NCBI GenBank assembly: GCA_963775015.1
Contig: CAVZHI010000017.1
Span: 1 to 64,000 of the forward strand
Reading direction: 5' to 3'
DNA from: JAEMQF01 sp963775015
GTDB taxonomy: Bacteria > Pseudomonadota > Gammaproteobacteria > Burkholderiales > Burkholderiaceae_C
DNA length: 64,000 nucleotides
Shown: positions 8,899 to 17,898 of the stretch, piece after piece
How the letters are laid out: each line of letters begins with the position of its first letter
Numbering within the stretch: the first letter of the stretch is position 1
Notes under the pieces: model-generated
Seen by the model: the letters and a program-made list of their open reading frames with translations, nothing else
What the model was told of the DNA's origin: nothing
Databases searched by the model: none
Made by a program: the position numbers and the translations under genes

Positions 8899-10689
8899 TC
8901 AAGCGGCGCGACTGACCGAGGCCATCTCGCGCCGTTCGACCTCCAGTGGCGCATTCGCGGTCGCCGCAGCCGTAGCCAGCTGCAACCCAGCAACATGGCC
9001 GAAAGTCACCGCCGGGCCAAGCGTGATGCCGGCGCCGGGGTAGTTGCCGCCCATCACGCTCGCCGCGTCGTTGCCGACCGCGTGCAGGCCCTTGATGGGG
9101 CGGCCCGAGGCGTCGAGCACGCGCGTCTTTGCATCGGTGACGAGGCCGGCGAAGGTGCCGATGTCGCCGACGACGAGCCGGATGGCATAGAACGGACCTT
9201 GCTCGAGCGGCGCCACGCAGGGGTTGGGCTGCACCAGTTCATCGCCCTGAAAACGGTTGTACGCTTGGCTGCCTTTGCCGAATGCCGGGTCCTCGCCGTT
9301 GCGGGCGTGACGATTGAACTCGTCGATGGTGGCCTGCAAAGCGCCGGGCTCGACGCCGATCACCCCGGCCAGTTCAGCGAGGGTCGCGCCGCGCTTCAGG
9401 TAGCCGCTTCGCAGGTGGCGCCCGATCGGCATCGGGAACGGTGCGACGCAGCCCAGGCCATAGCTGCGCAGTGCCTTGTGGTCGCAGAGCAGCCAGCACA
9501 ACACTTCGGCCTCGCCTGGGCAGGCCTTGACCATGTCCTGCACGAAGTCGTGGTACGAGTTGCCTTCGTTGGCGAAGCGCTGGCCCTGGCGCGTGACCGC
9601 AATGACGCCTGGCTTGGCGCGATCGATGAAGTGCGGCATCACGCCCTGGCTGCCGTCGGGCCGCGTCGTCAGCGACGTCGGCACCCAGGCGGCGGCGTGC
9701 GGGATCGTGGTGTCGACGCGGCCACCCACCGCTTCGGCCAGGCGCAGGCCGTCGCCGGTGTTGCTCAGGGGTGACGGCGAGTGATGCTCCTGGCCCGTGG
9801 GGGCGTGCGGGAACAGCGCCTTGCGCCGTTCGATGTCGTGCGGAAAGCCACCGCAAGCGAGCACCACGCCGCGCTTCGCGTTGATCCGGATGGAGTGGCC
9901 GTTGCGCTGCACGACCGCACCGGTCACCGCGCCGTTGTCGACCAGCAGCTTCTGCGCCGGCGACGCCAGCCACACCGGAATGTTCAGGTCCATCGCGGCC
10001 TTGGCCAGGCGCCCGGCGAGCGCGTTGCCGTTCGTCAGCGTCATGCCCCGGCCGTGGCGCAGGACGTCGATGAAGTGACGCGTCAGGCGCTTCGTGACGT
10101 AGACGAAGGACTCGACGGAACTGAACGTGCGCATGAAGTGTTTGATGTCCTTGCCCGAGCCGAGCATCATTCCGAGCACGGTGAGTTCGGGCAGCGGGGT
10201 CGCGAGGTCCTTGATGCGCGGACCGAGTTCGCGGCCGTCGAACGGCCGCGCGACCATCGAGCGGCCACCCGGCTGGCCGCCCGGCGCCTCGGCGTGGTAG
10301 TCGGGGAACACCGGAGGCATGTCGAACTGCACCACCGTCTTGCGCGTGAAGAAGTCGATCGCCTTCGGGCCGTATTCGAGAAAGGCGTCGACGCGCGCGG
10401 CGTCGAAGTGCGTCGTCGTCTCGTGCTGCAGATACGCCCGGGCCGCACCGGCAGGTTCGTGAATCCCCTGCTCGGTGGCGAGCCGACTGCCCGGAACCCA
10501 CAACCAACCGCCGGACCGCGCCGTGGTGCCGCCGAAGCGCGGCTCCTTCTCGACGACCAGCACCTTCAGCCCGTGCGACGCCGCCGTCACTGCAGCCGCC
10601 ATGCCGGATGCGCCGCTACCGACGACGAGCACGTCGCAGTCGAAGGCTTCTGCTTGTTCCATTCGCTTGTGTCCCTCTGCGCGTTCCAA
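8899..10689 (-). CDS. FAD-dependent oxidoreductase, 3-ketosteroid dehydrogenase/fumarate reductase-like
   Basis: A 596-residue flavoprotein. The dinucleotide-binding motif VVGSGASGMAAAV lies near residues 22-34, followed by VVEKEPRFGGTTARSGG. The C-terminal FAD contact is GLHAVGNDAASVMGGNYPGA, continuing GITLGPAVTFG. The overall layout matches the FAD_binding_2 family that includes 3-ketosteroid delta-1-dehydrogenases. No steroid genes are nearby, so the substrate is unknown. An in-frame ATG at 10662 (MEQAEAFDCDVLVVGSG) is an equally likely start, preceded by few family-like residues. Confidence 0.8.
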   Translation of the reverse strand: MERAEGHKRMEQAEAFDCDVLVVGSGASGMAAAVTAASHGLKVLVVEKEPRFGGTTARSGGWLWVPGSRLATEQGIHEPAGAARAYLQHETTTHFDAARVDAFLEYGPKAIDFFTRKTVVQFDMPPVFPDYHAEAPGGQPGGRSMVARPFDGRELGPRIKDLATPLPELTVLGMMLGSGKDIKHFMRTFSSVESFVYVTKRLTRHFIDVLRHGRGMTLTNGNALAGRLAKAAMDLNIPVWLASPAQKLLVDNGAVTGAVVQRNGHSIRINAKRGVVLACGGFPHDIERRKALFPHAPTGQEHHSPSPLSNTGDGLRLAEAVGGRVDTTIPHAAAWVPTSLTTRPDGSQGVMPHFIDRAKPGVIAVTRQGQRFANEGNSYHDFVQDMVKACPGEAEVLCWLLCDHKALRSYGLGCVAPFPMPIGRHLRSGYLKRGATLAELAGVIGVEPGALQATIDEFNRHARNGEDPAFGKGSQAYNRFQGDELVQPNPCVAPLEQGPFYAIRLVVGDIGTFAGLVTDAKTRVLDASGRPIKGLHAVGNDAASVMGGNYPGAGITLGPAVTFGHVAGLQLATAAATANAPLEVERREMASVSRAA

Positions 10690-10740
10690 TCCGACGCGAC
10701 GGACCGAAGTCTAGTGGTGATCCACAGACGGGGAGAGCAA

Positions 10741-10799
10741 CGATCTGGCACTAAACTGCCCGCCAATCAAGGCAGGAATGGGCAGGCATCATGCTGACC
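10741..10799 (+). repeat. 59-bp direct repeat, copy A
   Basis: The sequence CGATCTGGCACTA...ATGCTGACC recurs at 11109-11167 with about 8 differences. It carries the leader, ribosome-binding site and first codons of the SWIM-type gene found after copy B. In this copy the frame stops after about a dozen codons. Confidence 0.85.
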
Positions 10800-10844
10800 A
10801 TCGAGCGAAGGAGATCTTCGAGGCCGTGCGACTGAGCCGCAGCC

Positions 10845-11093
10845 ATGAATAGGACTGGAACTCAAGTGCACACGCCTGCGGAACCCGGCCCGCTGCGGGG
10901 ATCTACCTGCCCGATCTGCGGTGGACCGAACGGCTGCGCCCCAGCCGTTGCCGGCAATTTCGAGGTGAACTGTTGGTGCAAACAAGCGATGTTCAGCGCC
11001 GAACTGTTGGCAAGGGTGCCTCGCGATCTCGAACGCAAAGCTTGCATCTGCCGGCGCTGCGCCGAGGCAAGTACCGCTCAAGACACATCTTGA
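10845..11093 (+). CDS. cysteine-rich CWC family protein
   Basis: A small 82-residue protein with paired cysteines: CPICGGPNGCAPA near residues 22-34, NCWCKQA near 42-48 and CICRRCAE near 67-74. The C-W-C core defines the cysteine-rich CWC family, presumed to bind zinc. Function is unknown. It lies between the two copies of a 59-bp direct repeat, as if inserted together with the duplication. Confidence 0.75.
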   Translation: MNRTGTQVHTPAEPGPLRGSTCPICGGPNGCAPAVAGNFEVNCWCKQAMFSAELLARVPRDLERKACICRRCAEASTAQDTS

Positions 11094-11108
11094 GCATCAA
11101 GGCTTCCC

Positions 11109-11167
11109 CGATCTGGCACTAGACTGCCCGCGAATCAAGGAGGGAATGGGCCGGCCTCATGCTGACC
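11109..11167 (+). repeat. 59-bp direct repeat, copy B
   Basis: Partner of 10741-10799. This copy keeps a clear ribosome-binding site (GGAGGGAATGG) and leads into the ATG at 11159 of the SWIM remnant. Confidence 0.85.
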
Positions 11168-11287
11168 GCCGAATCTGTGCTCGCACTCGCGCCGGACGAC
11201 AGCTCCGCCAAAGCGGCGCGTGCCTTGGTCGCGCCGGCCAAGTGGCCTTTGCTGGGCGCGGACGATGCGGCGGTCTGGGGCGAATGC
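11159..11287 (+). pseudogene. N-terminal remnant of a SWIM zinc-finger protein
   Basis: About 43 codons (MLTAESVLALAPDDSSAKAA, then LVAPAKWPLLGADDAAVWGEC) match the start of SWIM zinc-finger proteins that open a SWIM-DUF5691-MoxR-DUF5682-VWA cluster in many bacteria. The SWIM motif itself is gone; the frame runs straight into a Bug-family segment. Recognition is from memory of the family N-terminus, so moderate confidence. Confidence 0.55.
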
Positions 11288-11611
11288 TACCCTGACAAGC
11301 CGGTGAAGCTGATCCTGCCGTACCCGCCGGGCGGCGGAGCCGACCAGTGGGCGCGCATCGTCGCCGGGAAACTGGAAAAGGTGCTCGGCCAGCCGGTGGT
11401 GTTCGATTACCGGCCCGGCGCCAGCACGACGATTGGCGCCGAGGCGGCGGCACGCGCGCCGGCCGACGGCTACACGATTCACCTGATCGACAGCACCGCG
11501 TTCGCTTACGTGCCGAACATGCGCAAGGTGAACTACGACCCGCTGAAGTCGCTGATGCTGGTCGCCTACGCCAAGGCGAACCCGGGCAAGCTCACCTGCG
11601 CGAGCGCGGTT
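11288..11611 (+). pseudogene. internal fragment of a Bug/TctC binding protein
   Basis: The translated segment YPDKPVKLILPYPPGGGADQ and RPGASTTIGAEAAARAPADG is the diagnostic N-terminal half of tripartite tricarboxylate transporter receptors. It lacks a signal peptide and shows an internal deletion: YDPLKSL joins directly to VAYAKANPGKL, dropping about 25 residues. It is fused in frame behind the SWIM remnant and ends at the CaiB fragment. Confidence 0.7.
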
Positions 11612-11612
11612 C

Positions 11613-12072
11613 TTGGTCGACGGCGAGGTGCCGTTGCAGGTCGGCAACGACCATCCCACCAGCATGCCGACCTCGGCCTATGCAACGGCCGACGGCCACT
11701 TCAACCTTGGCGCCGGCGGCGACACCATCTGGCGCCGCCTGTGCCAGGCGATCGATCGTCCGGCGCTGGCCGAAGACCCGCGCTTCGCGTCCGATGCCGA
11801 ACGCTCGCGCAATCGGCAAGCGCTCAACCGCACGCTGGCGGCAACGTTCGCGACGCGCACGACTGCCGAGTGGATCGAGCAACTGAATGCCGATGCCGCA
11901 CCCGACTCGCGGCGAGATCCGCGTGATCGCACCCACCGCCACGCTGTCGCGGACGCCCGGCCGCCTCGAGCGTCCGCTCGGCGCCGTGGGCGAGGACACC
12001 GACGGCGTGCTTGCCGAGTTTGCGTACGGGCCGCAGGAGATCGGGCGGTTGCGGGAGCAGGGCGTCGTCTGA
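11613..12072 (+). pseudogene. C-terminal remnant of a CaiB/BaiF CoA-transferase
   Basis: Frame one reads VGNDHPTSMPTSAYATADGH and WIEQLNADAAPDS, a late segment of class III CoA-transferases. Another register then gives the true C-terminus, TATLSRTPGRLERPLGAVGE and YGPQEIGRLREQGVV, to the stop at 12072. The intervening block is missing with a frame change near 11900. Non-functional. Confidence 0.7.
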
Positions 12073-12150
12073 CTGCTGGGCCGCCCACGTTTTTCGAACC
12101 GATTGCCGGCGCACAGTTGCCTGTGTAGACTCGCGTGTAAGGAGGCACAC

Positions 12151-12348
12151 ATGGCAACCAACCTTTCCCTGGATCCCGCGCTCATCGACCGCGCGCTCGA
12201 AGTGAGCGGCGAGCGCACGAAGAAGGCCGCGGTCACGCGTGCGCTGCAGGAGTTCATCGCGCGACGCGGGCAAAAGCGGCTGGTCGATCTGATGGGCAAG
12301 CTCGAATGGGACACGTCGTTCGACTACAAGGCCGAACGCTCACGCTGA
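12151..12348 (+). CDS. vapB: VapB-type antitoxin
   Basis: A 65-residue protein (MATNLSLDPALIDRALEVSG, then ERTKKAAVTRALQEFIARRG) with the type II VapB ribbon-helix-helix style N-terminus and a toxin-binding tail (DLMGKLEWDTSFDYKAERSR). I chose the ATG at 12151 because AAGGAGG lies six bases upstream. The stop overlaps the vapC start (TGATG). Such modules are usually autoregulated by the VapBC complex. Confidence 0.85.
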   Translation: MATNLSLDPALIDRALEVSGERTKKAAVTRALQEFIARRGQKRLVDLMGKLEWDTSFDYKAERSR

Positions 12349-12758
12349 TGACTCTGCTGGTCGACACCAGCGTCTGGTCCCTCGCGTTGCGTCGTGACCC
12401 GGCACCGCCCACGCCGCCCACGCCGCATGTCTACGCATTGCGCGACGGCCTCGAGGGTGACGAGATCGTCGTGACGACGGGGCTGGTGCTGCAAGAGCTG
12501 CTGCAGGGGTTTTCGGGGCCGCGGGCGCGCAAGGAGATCATCGAGCGGTTCACCGCGCTGCCGCTTCTCACCCCGGACCGGCAGGACCACATCGACGCCG
12601 CGGCGTTGCGCAACCACTGCCGTCGATCCGGAGTCCAGATCGGCACGATCGACGCCCTGCTCGCGCAACTGTGCATACGTCATGGCCTGACCTTGCTCAC
12701 GACCGACAACGACTTTGTGCACGCCGCCGAATATTGCGCGCTCAAGGTTTGGAAATAG
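12348..12758 (+). CDS. vapC: VapC-type PIN-domain ribonuclease toxin
   Basis: A 136-residue PIN-domain protein. Conserved acidic residues are present: LLVDTSVW (Asp6), ELLQGF (Glu in the middle), GTIDALLAQL and TTDNDFVHAA near the C-terminus. PIN toxins cleave RNA, and several VapCs cut tRNA or rRNA, which is noteworthy beside an RNA-repair/tRNA island 4-13 kb away. The gene is coupled to vapB by overlapping stop and start. Confidence 0.85.
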   Translation: MTLLVDTSVWSLALRRDPAPPTPPTPHVYALRDGLEGDEIVVTTGLVLQELLQGFSGPRARKEIIERFTALPLLTPDRQDHIDAAALRNHCRRSGVQIGTIDALLAQLCIRHGLTLLTTDNDFVHAAEYCALKVWK

Positions 12759-12877
12759 CTTGCGTGCCACGGGCCGGCCAAAGCGGCTCGATGGCGGAGT
12801 CGGTCGTCTACTCAAGCGTCTTCGGCGCGATCCAAAGAAGCACGGCGGAGAGTTGATGGCCGACCGGGCTTGACACG

Positions 12878-13642
12878 TCAGCGGCCCATCGCCGCCACCA
12901 CCTCGCGAAGAAACCTGTCCAGTTCCGCAACGTCACCGTTGCGCGGCACGCTGGGCGCATACGCCTGCGCAACTTCGAGCTCGGCCAGGATGAAGGCGTG
13001 GATGCCGTCCCAGCGCGGGCTCGTCGCCGCCTCACCGGCGCGCATCTTCACTTCGAGCAGGCGGTTGATTTCGGCGATCAATGCGGCGTCGTGAAGCGTG
13101 GCCCGGGCGAGCTCGGCGAAGACCATCGGCGGTGCGCCCAGACCCTCGCGAATCCAGCGCGCGGCGAGCAGGGGCCGCAGCACGTAGAGGTATTTCTTGA
13201 AGCGAACCACCTCGCCCAGCAGATGCTCGCGGCAGTTTTTCTTCGCCATCGACACGTAATGGTGGTAGGCGCGGTCGAATGACAGGTGCTGCTCGGCGAG
13301 TTGCCTCAGCCGCGGCGCGAAGCGCTCGTCTTGCAGGTATTGGATCGGCGAGCGCAGCCACTCCAGCAGCACCGGGTTCGATGCGCGCAGCAGCTTCAAT
13401 GCCTTGCGCAAGTCCCAGCCGTTCACGTCGAGCTCACCGCTGATCGGCTGTTCGATCACATCGCGCCCCGGCTCGACGGTGAGGTACCAGTCGAGCCGGT
13501 TCACGTAAACGAAGCGCACGTCGTAATCGCTGTCGGGCGAAGCGAAGCCCCAGCCGCGGCTGCCGGATTCGCAGGCGAACAGCACCTTCACCTGGTGCCG
13601 CGCCTCGATGTCACGCAGGCACGCGAGAACCGTGGCGCGCAT
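12878..13642 (-). CDS. RlaP-type nucleotidyltransferase (RNA-repair associated)
   Basis: A 254-residue protein of the polymerase-beta nucleotidyltransferase fold. The catalytic signature is ESGSRGWGFASPDSDYDVRF near residues 20-39 (GS...D-x-D). The downstream YHHYVSMAKKNCREHL and VRFKKYLYVLRPLLAARWI match the RlaP family (PF10127), which co-occurs with RNA ligases. I start at the ATG at 13642; the longer frame upstream overlaps a fragment on the other strand and has no family similarity. The position near the RtcB island supports an RNA-repair role, by context. Confidence 0.75.
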   Translation of the reverse strand: MRATVLACLRDIEARHQVKVLFACESGSRGWGFASPDSDYDVRFVYVNRLDWYLTVEPGRDVIEQPISGELDVNGWDLRKALKLLRASNPVLLEWLRSPIQYLQDERFAPRLRQLAEQHLSFDRAYHHYVSMAKKNCREHLLGEVVRFKKYLYVLRPLLAARWIREGLGAPPMVFAELARATLHDAALIAEINRLLEVKMRAGEAATSPRWDGIHAFILAELEVAQAYAPSVPRNGDVAELDRFLREVVAAMGR

Positions 13643-13691
13643 CGCGTCGCTGACAGGGTGTTCGCTGCAGGAGCTTCGCGTCCATGCTCGA

Positions 13692-13787
13692 TTCTCGCCG
13701 GCCGACAAGCTCGGCGATGCGGTGGAGCTGCGGTTCGGCGTGCCATTCGGCGGCGGCACCGACATCAACGGCGCCATCGCCTGCACG
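13692..13787 (+). pseudogene. fragment of a VWA-domain protein
   Basis: In one plus-strand frame FSPADKLGDAVELRFGVPFG and then GGTDINGAIAC resemble the MIDAS-loop region of the VWA protein that closes the SWIM-MoxR-VWA gene cluster. Nothing upstream or downstream extends it. Together with the SWIM N-terminus at 11159 it would represent the two outer ends of one lost operon. Confidence 0.4.
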
Positions 13788-13875
13788 CCCGATGCGTTTC
13801 CCGGGCTGATGGCGGCAGCGATCTCCCGCGACTGCCGAGGCCCAATCGAATCATCTGATAATTCCACTGCGGCCC

Positions 13876-14040
13876 GTCGCTCAAGCTTGAGGCGAGGCGA
13901 TTCCTGGAAGCGCCTTCGCACCGCGGGGTACCCCCGCGGTTGTTGTCATGTTCGATTCATCCGAGGCATGAGCCGCATGGCGATTCCACCGCCAGCTTGC
14001 TCACGCATCACCCGCAGGTTGGGTGACGTGCCGCACCCTC
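13876..14040 (+). ncRNA. candidate structured RNA upstream of the reverse transcriptase (possible msr-msd)
   Basis: This gap holds at least five inverted repeats in 165 bp. They are the palindrome CTCAAGCTTGAG (13882-13893), an imperfect stem GCGAGGCG/CGCCTTCGC (about 13891-13919), a perfect 9-bp stem ACCGCGGGG/CCCCGCGGT with a 3-nt loop (13920-13940), TGGCG/CGCCA (13978-13994) and GCATCACCC/GGGTGACGTGC (14005-14032). Retron reverse transcriptases are preceded by such a folded msr-msd RNA. I could not identify the a1/a2 repeats or the branching guanosine, so this is a candidate only. Confidence 0.35.
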
Positions 14041-14047
14041 ACAAGCC

Positions 14048-15381
14048 ATGCCCACCCCTACCAGACTCACCGCGTTGGCCGTCGCCCGCGCCATGCTGGC
14101 CGGGAACCCCAGCCCCGCTGGGCTGGCGGCGCGCATGCGGGCCTGTCTCGATGCCGACGCCGCTTGGTACCTGCCGCTGGCACAACGGTGTGCACGATTG
14201 CCGGGCGAACACTGGCGGCGGCTGACCCCACGCACACTGGCCCGATCGATCGAGGGTGATACCGGTTACCAGCAGGCCTGGTTGGCGGAACCCAAACCGA
14301 GCGTGCGTCGCTACATCTTGCGCGAGCGCACCGGTATGCAACCGCTGCCTCTCGGTCTGGACCGCTGCCAAGTCCCCTACTGGCCGCACACGGCTGCCCT
14401 CGGACGCTGGCTGGGTGTGTCGGATGCAGGCATGTGGCGCCTGACGCGACCCTCCGCCTGGCAGCGCCGCATCCACCTGGGCGATCAGCACTACCGCTAC
14501 AACCTGCTCGCCAAGCGCAGTGGCGGCTGGCCCCTGCTCGAAGTGCCGCACCCGTACCTGATGCCTTTGCAACGGCAACTGCTCGACGATCTGCTCGACC
14601 GCATTCCGCCGCATGAAGCGGCCTGCGGCTACACGCGTGAGCGGTCAGTGGTAGACCATGCACGCGCGCACTCCGGCCAGGCGGTGGTGCTGAAGTTCGA
14701 CTTGCAGGATTTCTTCACATCCGTGCGCGCCTCGCGGGTCCATGCCCTGTTCGAGACTCTGGGCTACGCAGAGACAGTGGCAAGGGAACTCACGGCGCTG
14801 TGCACCACAGCAGCCCCGGAACCGGTGCTGCGCCGCATGCATCAAGAAGGCGGCCTGACCTGGACCCAACTGCAGCGCCTGCGTGACCCTCACTTGCCGC
14901 AAGGCGCGCCGACCTCGGCGGCCCTCGCGAATCTCTGCGCATTTCGGCTCGATCTGCGGCTCGACGGCTTGGCCCATGCCCTCGGGGCGCACTACACACG
15001 CTACGCCGACGACATCGTGCTGTCCGGCCCGAGGCATCTTCGCGACGCCATGCCCGCATCGAAGCCTGGGTCGGCCGCATCGCCCTCGAAGAAGGATTTG
15101 CACTCAACCATCGCAAGACGCGCTGTCTGACTGCGGGGCGGCGTCATTCGGTCTGCAGCATCGTCGTGAATCAGCGCCCCAATCTACGGCGCGCGGAATT
15201 CGATCGACTCAAGGCCATCCTGCACCAGTGCGTGGTTCAAGGGCCGGCTGCGCAGAATCGCGAAGGCAAGCCGCATTGGCGCGAATACCTCCATGGCCGG
15301 GTCGCGTGGGCGACGCAGCTCAACCCGGTCAAAGCCCAGCGGTTGTGGCGCCTGCTCGACCAAATCGATTGGGGCCGATGA
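14048..15381 (+). CDS. retron-like reverse transcriptase, one frameshift
   Basis: Residues 1-175 form an N-terminal extension, then RT blocks follow: PYLMPLQRQLLDDLLDRIPP, VVLKFDLQDFFTSVRASRVH, LPQGAPTSAALANLCAFRLD and the catalytic YTRYADDIVLSG near residues 316-327. After about 15045 the frame changes. ALEEGFALNHRKTRCL and CSIVVNQRPNLRRAEFDRL continue the thumb domain to 15381. Retron RTs usually carry NAxxH and VTG; here the matching places read HARAH and VCS, so it is a divergent relative. No maturase or endonuclease domain is present, arguing against a group II intron. Span is 3n+2, consistent with one lost base. Confidence 0.8.
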
Positions 15382-15429
15382 ACCGGTGCGGTTACAAGCG
15401 TGGTGGGCCAAACGAAGCGGTCGTTCACC

Positions 15430-15447
15430 CGTACGGCAAGGTACGGC
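15430..15447 (+). terminator. hairpin after the reverse transcriptase
   Basis: CCGTAC and GTACGG pair around a 6-nt loop about 50 bp after the RT stop. There is no T-run, so a terminator role is weak; a processing or stabilising hairpin is equally possible. Confidence 0.25.
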
Positions 15448-15591
15448 ATATCGATTCGTACCGCTGACTGCGGGCGCGCCGTGGCGCACTCAAGCCAACG
15501 AGGTGGCCCTTTCCCCTACGAGACCATCAAGGTCGAGTTCCTGCTTCAAGCGGCGTGAGGCCGCACAACCGCGCCGCGCCCGTGGATGCGC

Positions 15592-15909
15592 TTAGCAACC
15601 ACCATAGTTCTTCTTACCGCTTGGTGTGATCGTGTACGTCCCACCTCGCGGGCCGGTGTAGCAAGTGGGCGTCGCGGGCCGAGGCACACGGCTCGCTGCG
15701 GGTGGTTTCGCGCCGCTCGTCTGGGCGGGCAAGGCGGGGGCCGGCTGGGTGACAGCGGGTTCAACGCTCGGTGCGCGGTGACAGTGGTAGTCACCCGTCT
15801 TGCGATTGTTGTGGCAACCGTCCTGGTTCAATCCGCCGCCATGCGCGACCGCGTTTCCAAACCCGATCGCCAACAGGGCGCTCACGACCAGCGAGGCTGT
15901 CCTCTCCAT
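15592..15909 (-). CDS. secreted YHYH-type protein
   Basis: A 105-residue protein with a Sec signal peptide (MERTASLVVSALLAIGFGNA). A conserved histidine/cysteine motif, HGGGLNQDGCHNNRKTGDYH followed by CHR, defines the YHYH family of small exported proteins of unknown function. A proline/alanine-rich linker leads to CYTGPRGGTYTITPSGKKNY at the C-terminus. A metal-binding role is plausible from the histidines but not shown. It stands alone between the RT gene and the VWA gene. Confidence 0.75.
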   Translation of the reverse strand: MERTASLVVSALLAIGFGNAVAHGGGLNQDGCHNNRKTGDYHCHRAPSVEPAVTQPAPALPAQTSGAKPPAASRVPRPATPTCYTGPRGGTYTITPSGKKNYGGC

Positions 15910-16081
15910 CGGAATGCCCTCCCTCGCCTGACAGCGAATGTCCGAAGGTCATCATGTGATCAAAGCGCTGGGTCGATTCGATCGAACGACACCAGCAGGT
16001 CGGCAATCGCGTGAAGCAATGCGCCGCCGCAGACGCCGTAGGTCCCCCGTGGGGCTCATTTGCAACGGGCACGCGGCGTCA

Positions 16082-17898
16082 CTACGCCATGCTGAACACC
16101 GGCTTGCGTGTCGGGAACGGCAGCCGCATGCCGGGGCTGACAAGAAAGGCGTGATCGCGCGCGACCTGCAGGTCGCTCTCGCACAGGCCGTCGGTGATGA
16201 TGAGGATCGGGCAGTCCTTCGGGAAGTCGGTTTGGCTTTGCAGCAGATTCACCGCCGGCTGCAACACCGTGCCGCCGCGCCCACGCACCTGGACGCGCGA
16301 AGCGAGCGAGTCGATGGCGACAAAGCCTTCGTCATAGGGCTGCGCGTCGCAGTAGACGAGCCGCACCTGCTTCACGCCTTGAGCTTGCGAGTAGGCGACG
16401 ACGGCGCCGAGCGCCTTGCCGAGTTCGTCGCGCTGCATCGAGCCGCTGGTATCGATGATCACGCCGAAGGTGCGCGTGGCGCGCTCGTCTTCCGGCTCGA
16501 CGAAGCGCGGTCGCGGTGTCTCCGGCGTGACCGACTGGCGGCGCGACGGGCGCGCGTAGCTGCGCCGCCGCTCCGGCAGGGGGCAGCGTTCTTGAATCCA
16601 TTCGGCGAGCTTGGCTTGCCAGGGGATGGCCGGCTGATTCAGGGTTCGAATCGCTTCCACCAGCCCGGCCGGCAGCGCACCGCGGCCGAAGCTCTGGTGA
16701 TAGTCCAAGCCTTGCAGCAATGCGCGACGGCAGAACTCTTCGCGGTCGGTGAAGAATTTTCCCGGGCGGTCGTCGAGCATGTCCACGTCGTCGCCGCGCA
16801 GCGTGCTCAGCCGGCGGTGCACACGCAGGTCCGCGGCCAAGCGCAGGTAGATGTCTTCCGCGGCCCAGCCACGCAGCTCTTCGTCGAACAACAGGCCGCT
16901 GTCGGGCGGAATGCCGAGGTTCATGCTGACCAGCCAGTCGTTGATGACGAAGTCGCACGCGACGTTCCACAGGTACGGGTCACGGCCCTGGCGCCGGCTG
17001 CTGTGGTTCAGGCCGGCGTGCAGGACCTCATGCGCGACGACGAACTTGGATTGCTCAAAACCCAGTTGCCGCCGCGGATTGATGTAGATCTCGCCGGTGC
17101 TGACCTGCACTGCCGCAATCGAGATGTGCAAACGTTCGCAGACCTCGGCGTCTTCGACCAGCTCGAACTGCGTCAGCAGCGACCCGAGCAGCGGGTAGTG
17201 CGAGATCAACCAGCGCCGCGCCCGCGCGGCATGGCTGTTCGGGTCGCTGCCGGGGCGCGCCGGGTGGCTGGCCTCGTGCTGCATCTGCAGCGCGCGCTTG
17301 GCGTTGTCCACCAGGGCCTGGGCGAAGGTCTGCTCGTGGTCGATCGCTTGATGCCGTCCGCTGCTCCAGTGGGTTTGTTTCGGGCCGGGCAACATCAGCG
17401 CTGAGGCCGAACGCGTCAGCGTCCACGCGCCATCCAGCACTTCATTCGGCGGCTCGCTGCGCAGCCGCGCGACGATGGTCTCCAGCGGATGCCGGCCCCA
17501 CTGGAGCAGATCCGGCGGCAACTCGAAGTGTTCCGGCAGCGTGCCCACACGCAGTTGCTGCCACCAGTGCAGCGCGGCCAACTGTGCGGCCAGGTCCGAC
17601 AGCGCCGAAGGAACGGGCAGGCGCCGCGCACCGCCGACGGCCAGGACCAACGTCGCCAGCGCCAGCACGCCGAGCCATTGCGCGGCGATCGAGCTTGAGC
17701 GCATCGTCAAAGACGATCGTCGACTCTCCTTCAATCTGGCAATAGGCACCGCGCGGCACGCCGATGCGGCCAGACTTGCCCACCGCAAGGAAGTGCACGT
17801 GCCGTGCCACCGGCCCCAGCAGGTAGTGGCTTTGCAGCTCCTGCAACGCCTGTTCGTGCGGCTTGGGCTTGCGCAGGCGTGCGGCTATTTTTGCTCAT
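16082..17898 (-). CDS. VWA-like protein with DUF2201-type metallopeptidase domain, frame-shifted near the N-terminus
   Basis: The long frame ending at 16082 contains a zinc-protease-like VAHEVLHAGLNH (HExxH). It also has the DUF2201 sequence NVACDFVINDWLVSMNLGIP and a C-terminal VWA domain with FGVIIDTSGSMQRDELGKAL (MIDAS DxSGS). N-terminal residues HYLLGPVARHVHFLAVGKSG lie in another register, and the likely start ATG (17898) overlaps the end of moxR in yet another, through an A5 run. Length 3n+2 fits two inserted bases. MoxR/VWA pairs act as chaperone-like machines that insert metals or remodel complexes. Here they accompany RtcB and slipin. Confidence 0.7.

Noticed and set aside
14048..15381. 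Group II intron
   Set aside because: No maturase or endonuclease domain and no recognisable intron domain V or VI after the RT.
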